Part shown: positions 33,633 through 38,001 of the stretch, one piece after another | How the letters are laid out: every line of letters begins with the position of its first letter | Position numbering within the stretch: the first letter of the stretch is position 1 | NCBI GenBank assembly: GCA_016839635.1 | Contig: JAEOTV010000095.1 | Coordinates: 1-38,001, forward strand | Direction: 5' to 3' | Source: Promethearchaeota archaeon | GTDB taxonomy: Archaea; Asgardarchaeota; Lokiarchaeia; Sigynarchaeales; SOKP01 | Length of the DNA: 38,001 bases | Position numbers and translations under genes: made by a program | Notes under the pieces: generated by a model | Seen by the model: only the letters and a program-made list of their open reading frames with translations | The model's database searches: none | Told to the model about the DNA's origin: nothing

Positions 33633-34655
33633 TTGTCGAGTTCAAAAATTACAGTTAATGAAATTGAAGGGATCTATCAAATTAAAATAGATGTTCCTTT
33701 CGCAGTCAAATTTGTTTGTCTTTACATGTTTAAATTAAATGGGAAGAATATTCTTATCGATTCCGGCTTAAATATGGGAAATTGGAAGAAAAAACTATTT
33801 TCTGCCTTTGAAGAACTGAATATTTCTATTGAAGATATTGATTATTGCCTCATCACACATATGCATACTGATCATATCGGTTTAGTTAAAATACTTAAAC
33901 AAAAAAATCCTGATCTCAAATTATTAATGCATGATATAACTCATGAGCTATTAGAATGGGAGACTAATAATGAAAACATAGAAGAGTTAAAACAAGAAGC
34001 CAGAGCAATGGCAGACCAATTAATAAAGTATGGAATTAGTAAAGAACAAGGACAAAGAGTAGTTCAATTCTTTACTTTTTGGCCGAAATTCTTACAATAT
34101 CAAAAACCTGATGTTATTGTCCATGATGGAGACATTTTATTTAATAATCTAGAGATAATTTGGACCCCCGGACATAGTTTCGGTCATATTTGTATTTTTG
34201 ATGAAAAAAGAAAATTTGTCTTTTCTGGTGACCATATTTTAAGCCGAATCACCCCTCACATAGGAAACTTTATAATTCCCGGCAATATGGCAGAAAAGTA
34301 TAAAGATCATGATTTTAATAATATTTTAAAGCATTATTTAGCTTCATTAGATAAAATAGACAATTTAAAGTCTAAAATTATTTTTCCTGCTCATCAAGAA
34401 ATAATTTATAATCCACACGAGCGAATTTTACAAATTAAAGAACATCATAAAAATAGATTAAAGGAAATTTCAAGACTGATAAAAGAAAATCCTTTAACAG
34501 CATATAGAATCTCTCAAATCCATTTCGGAGAAGACTTAGATGAAATGAATTCTTATATGGCGTTAAGCGAAGTTTTAGGGCATCTTTTTTATCTTGAAGC
34601 TCAAGACAAAGTAAAAACAATCGAGAAAAATGGAAAATTACTTTATTATTCTTAA
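33633..34655 (+). CDS. Metallo-beta-lactamase-fold hydrolase with C-terminal winged-helix region
   Basis: The fold's metal site is intact: His76, His78, Asp80 and His81 in ITHMHTDHIG, followed by GHSFGHICIF, the bridging Asp in FSGDHIL, and the last His in FPAHQE. The C-terminal 80 residues (RILQIKEHHKNRLKEISRLI, then YMALSEVLGHLFYLEAQDKV) resemble the winged-helix domain often attached to this family, as in LACTB2-like proteins. It starts with TTG at 33633; an ATG at 33617 is out of frame. Substrates of this superfamily range from thioesters to nucleic acids and cannot be assigned. The radical SAM gene follows 47 bases later, probably in one unit. Confidence 0.9.
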   Translation: MSSSKITVNEIEGIYQIKIDVPFAVKFVCLYMFKLNGKNILIDSGLNMGNWKKKLFSAFEELNISIEDIDYCLITHMHTDHIGLVKILKQKNPDLKLLMHDITHELLEWETNNENIEELKQEARAMADQLIKYGISKEQGQRVVQFFTFWPKFLQYQKPDVIVHDGDILFNNLEIIWTPGHSFGHICIFDEKRKFVFSGDHILSRITPHIGNFIIPGNMAEKYKDHDFNNILKHYLASLDKIDNLKSKIIFPAHQEIIYNPHERILQIKEHHKNRLKEISRLIKENPLTAYRISQIHFGEDLDEMNSYMALSEVLGHLFYLEAQDKVKTIEKNGKLLYYS

Positions 34656-34702
34656 ATAAATTATGAAGCAATAATAGTAATACATAAATAATTACAAAGT
34701 AA

Positions 34703-35770
34703 ATGACCTTTATGGCGCAAAAAATAACAGCTAAAGAAATAAAACGTCAAAAAAGTAAATTGATTGCCAGATTAGCTTTAGCTGCAAAAAATGCAAAGGA
34801 TATTGGAGGCAAACCATTCATTTTCCATTTTCTTTCAACATTACGATGTAATTGTGATTGTGAGTCTTGTTTTTGGAAAGATAATTCAGTTAAGAACGAA
34901 TTAACATTAGAAGAAATCAAAAGAATTTATCTAGAGGCTAAAGAAGAAGGTTTTTTAGTATCAATTCTTTGGGGGGGTGAACCTACAATTCGGAAAGACA
35001 TTACAGAGATTATAAAATTTGCCAAATATGAAGCTAATTTTGCCTTCATAGGAATGGTAACTAATGGTTTTCTCATTCCTAAGCGAATTTCTGAGTTTGG
35101 GGATGATTTAGACCTTATACTTATATCTCTTGATTCTCCTATACGAGAAGAACATGATAGAATTAGATCCTTACCCGGTTTATATGATAATATCATGAAA
35201 TCAGTTGAAATAATAAAAAGGGATTATCCTCTTATTTCATTACAATTTAGTTTTTCTATAAGCAAGTACAACATTCATCGTGTTGATGAAATGATAGTTC
35301 TAGGTGATAAACTTGAGGTCCCCATCGCATTTAATGTGATAAATACTATACGTCATTATTCTACTGGCGATATAGATGAAAAGGGAGAACTTTCTGCATC
35401 TGATCAAGAAATTAGCACTGTTTTTGAGAAAATTCTGAAAGCTAAAAAGAATGGATCTCATATATTAAATTCTGAAATGTATCTAAAGCACTTTATAGGA
35501 GGAAAGAAACCATACCGATGTCATACGAGAAAAGTGTTTATGTTCGTTAATTCTAATGGTGATATTGAGAATTGCCTTCAATTAGATAAACCCTTAGCAA
35601 ATTTAAGAGAAGTATCAGTTAACAAAGCCATGAATCTTCCAACATTTCAACAATACTTAAGATCTACAGAGAATTGTGATAGCTGCAATTCTCCCACTAT
35701 GATCGACACTAGTTATGCTTGGGAAGACTGGAGTCTATTAACAAAACCAGGAGGTATTTCTTTCGGTTAA
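34703..35770 (+). CDS. Radical SAM enzyme
   Basis: The cluster motif is C-x3-C-x2-C (Cys49, Cys53, Cys56 in LRCNCDCESCFW), with an extra Cys51 inside the loop. The SAM-binding features ILWGGEPTIRKD and GMVTNGF follow, then the barrel strands LDLILISLDSP and LQFSFSISKYN. The C-terminal part has further cysteines (YRCHTRKVFMFVNSNGDIENC and ENCDSC), a partial SPASM-like arrangement that could hold a second cluster. The overall layout resembles radical SAM enzymes of peptide or lipid modification. It starts with ATG at 34703, right after the hydrolase gene. No precursor-peptide gene was found nearby, so the substrate is open. Confidence 0.9.
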   Translation: MTFMAQKITAKEIKRQKSKLIARLALAAKNAKDIGGKPFIFHFLSTLRCNCDCESCFWKDNSVKNELTLEEIKRIYLEAKEEGFLVSILWGGEPTIRKDITEIIKFAKYEANFAFIGMVTNGFLIPKRISEFGDDLDLILISLDSPIREEHDRIRSLPGLYDNIMKSVEIIKRDYPLISLQFSFSISKYNIHRVDEMIVLGDKLEVPIAFNVINTIRHYSTGDIDEKGELSASDQEISTVFEKILKAKKNGSHILNSEMYLKHFIGGKKPYRCHTRKVFMFVNSNGDIENCLQLDKPLANLREVSVNKAMNLPTFQQYLRSTENCDSCNSPTMIDTSYAWEDWSLLTKPGGISFG

Positions 35771-35807
35771 AATATAAGAATAAAAAATAAAATTTGAATT
35801 ATAGATT

Positions 35808-36965
35808 TTAGGTTGGAATTGGTTCAAGAACTCTCGATTTTTCTTCTTTAAAGTATTCTAATACTTTTTTAACACAATCTGTTGATTTTAGAAGTTTATT
35901 AATATCAGCGACGGGTGTGAAATCAAAAATTACAATGTGTTTTGCCCCAATTTTAGCAAATTCTTCAATTTTTCCAATGACCTCATCAGGTGTGCCACTT
36001 ATAGCATAATCTTTACACATTTGAAGAGAGATCTTCTCATATGCATCTAAAAGTGTTTTTCTGTCATATCTTGTTGGAATGTAATCTAAAGCACCATAAA
36101 AGTTATCACCAAGTGGATGCGATATTCCATATTCTCTAAAAGCTTCATCTTTCATAGCTAACATTTGATTTTTAATAAGGGGTTGGGTAACCATTCTATC
36201 ACATTCTTCTTGATTTTCATCAGTAATTACGAGTAATTCAATAGCTGGAGTTATCTCATCTTGATCACGTTGATGGTTCTTAGCAGATTCATGAATTTTT
36301 TTGATACCATCTTTATATTCTTTAAGATTTAAGTTAAAGGGAAACCAGCCGTCACCTATTTTACCTGTTAAAGCAAGCATTATGGGTCCATGTGCACCAA
36401 TCCATATGGGAGGCGGTTTCTTTTTTCTATAGGGTTTTAAGGATAAAACGGCATCTTTTAGTTTCCAAAATTTTCCATCAAAATCCACTTTCTTCTCTTC
36501 TTTCCATAATAATCTGATGATTTCAATGGATTCCGCTAATCTACTTACTGGTTTTTCCCATTCAATTCCATAAGGAACAACATTTTCTCGTTCACCCGCT
36601 CCAATTCCTAGAATTATTCTACTTTTTGAAAAATGGTCTAAGGTTATAATCATATGTGCAAGTTGTGCCGGATGATGCCGAAAAGTTTCTGTCACTGCTG
36701 TACCGATTTTAACCTTTTTGGTATTATTAGCGACAATTGTCATCGTAGGAAATACATTATATAAATCATGTGGATTTTTCATAATCGAAGCCATATTTAC
36801 TAATTCAGGAGTCCAAATTGCATCAGGAAACCAATTCATTATATGATCTACGAACCAGAGAGAGTCAAATCCCATCTTCTCATAGTTTTTAGTTCTCTTT
36901 ACATTGGCTTCAAAGGGAGGATAAAATGTATTATCAATTCCTATTTTTAAATCACTTATATCCAT
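35808..36965 (-). CDS. LLM-class flavin/F420-dependent oxidoreductase
   Basis: A luciferase-like TIM-barrel oxidoreductase. Family signatures: NYEKMGFDSLWFVDHIM near the N-terminus, KKVKIGTAVTETFRHHPAQLAH, SKSRIILGIGAGERENV, then PPIWIGAHGPIMLALTGKIGDGWFP. The C-terminal TPDEVIGKIEEFAKIGAKHIVIF is also typical. In archaea these enzymes usually use F420 (methylene-H4MPT reductase and secondary alcohol dehydrogenases belong here); the cofactor is inferred. The length (385 residues) is somewhat above the family norm. It starts with ATG at 36965. The substrate is unknown. It converges with the radical SAM gene, 37 bases apart. Confidence 0.9.
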   Translation of the reverse strand: MDISDLKIGIDNTFYPPFEANVKRTKNYEKMGFDSLWFVDHIMNWFPDAIWTPELVNMASIMKNPHDLYNVFPTMTIVANNTKKVKIGTAVTETFRHHPAQLAHMIITLDHFSKSRIILGIGAGERENVVPYGIEWEKPVSRLAESIEIIRLLWKEEKKVDFDGKFWKLKDAVLSLKPYRKKKPPPIWIGAHGPIMLALTGKIGDGWFPFNLNLKEYKDGIKKIHESAKNHQRDQDEITPAIELLVITDENQEECDRMVTQPLIKNQMLAMKDEAFREYGISHPLGDNFYGALDYIPTRYDRKTLLDAYEKISLQMCKDYAISGTPDEVIGKIEEFAKIGAKHIVIFDFTPVADINKLLKSTDCVKKVLEYFKEEKSRVLEPIPT

Positions 36966-37109
36966 TTTAATTTACCTTTGGATTTCTTAGGTTCTAATTA
37001 ATATGATTATATCCAGATATTTATACTATTTTATGAGAATAAGTATAATAAAAAGAATAAGAAAATTATTTGAATTAATTTTTTTTTTAAATTTGTTATC
37101 TCAATGAAT

Positions 37110-37550
37110 TCACTTAACTTCTTTAACAACTTTATTTCTGTCAACGAATTTAAGTTCAAGGATTATCCTACCCCATCCTCCGCATTTTAATCCTATATCA
37201 AAACAACCAACCCTTTTAATTCTCATTTCATTAGGATCAACACCAGCATAGAACAGTTCTTGAGCTCCAAATATTAACCGCTCCATCTCGCTCAATGCAT
37301 AAATGCAAATTCTCTTAGGACATAATTTAGTTAGAAGATTTCCTGGTCCATCAAAATAAAATTTATCACCAACTTTATGTAAACTGGCGCATCCATGGGA
37401 TTCTACGACTTCAATAACGATAGTCTTTTGTAATAGACCAGGGATTTTTAAAAGAGCTTCTTGATTTCTAGGATTTTGCATCCATATCTCCATCTCCTCA
37501 TCAGTATACCCTAAATGGGCTTTAATAAAACCTTGAATTTTTTTAGACAT
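37110..37550 (-). CDS. TIGR04076-like cysteine-containing protein
   Basis: The last 100 residues resemble the TIGR04076 family of unknown function: IEVVESHGCASLHKVGDKFY, then GNLLTKLCPKRICIYALSEME, then RIKRVGCFDIGLKCGGWGRI. Several conserved cysteines suggest a metal or redox site, unproven. An N-terminal helical segment of about 45 residues (YTDEEMEIWMQNPRNQEALL) precedes it. I place the start at ATG 37550, behind the ribosome-site-like GAGGGA at 37561-37566; a TTG at 37568 would add six residues. It lies about 145 bases upstream of the F420-type oxidoreductase on the same strand. Confidence 0.75.
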   Translation of the reverse strand: MSKKIQGFIKAHLGYTDEEMEIWMQNPRNQEALLKIPGLLQKTIVIEVVESHGCASLHKVGDKFYFDGPGNLLTKLCPKRICIYALSEMERLIFGAQELFYAGVDPNEMRIKRVGCFDIGLKCGGWGRIILELKFVDRNKVVKEVK

Positions 37551-37712
37551 AATTTTTTCTTCCCTCAAAGTGTAGTTATATTTGGTTAATAATTATGTCT
37601 AATTAATTATTGCAATTCTTATATTGGTTTTTGAAATTGTTCTCAGTAAGCATTTTAAGTTTTAACTACTTCAATCAACATATAGTATTTGGTTCAATAA
37701 ACAAATAAAACA

Positions 37713-37720
37713 TTTTAAAT
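37713..37720 (+). promoter_or_regulatory. TATA-like box for the alpha/beta hydrolase
   Basis: TTTTAAAT lies 32-39 bases before the ATG at 37752, giving a leader of only a few bases. It is the best box A candidate in the 200-base divergent gap. Confidence 0.4.
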
Positions 37721-37751
37721 AACTTTTTTTAATCACGTTAGTGAGAAAACA

Positions 37752-38001
37752 ATGTCTAATATAATGAGTAGAACAATTCAAACAAACGCGGGAAATCTAG
37801 TGTACTACAAATTTATGGGTGGAAGAAATGATGTTATTTTATTATATATTCACGGTTTAGGTCCTATAAATTCTTTTTTTATGGAAGAATTTACTCATCA
37901 ACATAATGAATATTCCCTCTCTGAATACTCTTGGATAATTCCTCATCTGATAGGATTTGGTGAATCTGAAAAACCTGATAAACTTGAAGTATATACCATG
38001 G
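37752..38001 (+). CDS. Alpha/beta hydrolase, N-terminal part
   Basis: The frame opens with ATG at 37752 and runs off the right edge after 83 codons. The visible part has the first strands of an alpha/beta hydrolase: NLVYYKFMGGRNDVILLYIH, the oxyanion-hole motif HGLG, and the strand-turn segment WIIPHLIGFGESEKPD that matches the usual D-x-x-G-x-G-x-S region. The catalytic Ser, acid and His lie beyond the window, so the activity cannot be judged. It diverges from the TIGR04076-like gene. Confidence 0.85.
   Translation, partial: MSNIMSRTIQTNAGNLVYYKFMGGRNDVILLYIHGLGPINSFFMEEFTHQHNEYSLSEYSWIIPHLIGFGESEKPDKLEVYTM

Noticed and set aside
1..38001. CRISPR array, insertion sequence or rRNA
   Set aside because: No regularly spaced repeats, transposase-like proteins, terminal inverted repeats or rRNA sequence were noticed while reading the window.

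Overview
The window is an AT-rich, gene-dense piece of an archaeal chromosome. An Asgard archaeon of the lokiarchaeal type is most likely. Evidence: an archaeal-type CO dehydrogenase/acetyl-CoA synthase delta subunit (CdhD), a two-ring Cdc48 ATPase, an archaemetzincin, a tRNA-Pro without encoded CCA, a PGF-CTERM-like surface protein, an F420-type flavin oxidoreductase family member, many PAS histidine kinases, and a leucine-rich-repeat protein whose N-terminal block I associate with lokiarchaeal proteins. The lineage is my inference from protein families; no search was run. Start codons are mixed: several genes start with TTG or GTG behind clear Shine-Dalgarno sequences, while others have a TATA-like box about 25-35 bases upstream and look leaderless.

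Layout. 1-1,650: the cut end of an unrecognised gene, a small unknown protein and the leucine-rich-repeat protein. 1,890-5,990: a stand-alone cdhD, an extracellular family-5 solute-binding protein with no permease beside it, and a signal-peptide protein with a C-terminal sorting-like tail. 6,110-10,310: a lysine (diaminopimelate) locus built as two converging pairs, dapF-lysA rightward and dapA-dapB leftward. 10,460-12,050: an ADP-ribosylglycohydrolase and an archaemetzincin that share their stop codons tail to tail. 12,190-16,620: a PAS kinase, a four-cysteine protein, tRNA-Pro(TGG), a small unknown gene, a polyferredoxin and a single-domain response regulator; the last two have 5' ends that do not fit a normal start.

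16,700-21,000 is the most interesting block: four closely spaced leftward genes encoding an Hsp20-domain protein, Cdc48, a winged-helix regulator and a small HEXXH zincin-like protein. The first three resemble, from memory, the heat-shock operon of Archaeoglobus (hsp20, cdc48, HSR1 regulator). The fourth is uncharacterised. A 9-bp direct repeat brackets the predicted transcription start of the unit, and Cdc48 ends in a proteasome-docking HbYX-type tripeptide. Together they suggest a heat-regulated unfolding and proteolysis module with its own operator.

21,100-30,770: an N6-adenine DNA methyltransferase without a partner nuclease, two sensor kinases with the same C-terminal module on either side of a pyridine-nucleotide disulfide oxidoreductase, and a large four-helix membrane protein. 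30,960-38,001: a membrane-tethered winged-helix protein, an ABC-2 exporter pair, a metallo-beta-lactamase-fold hydrolase next to a radical SAM enzyme, an F420-type oxidoreductase, a TIGR04076-like protein and the start of an alpha/beta hydrolase cut by the right edge. No insertion sequence, integrase, CRISPR array or rRNA was seen.
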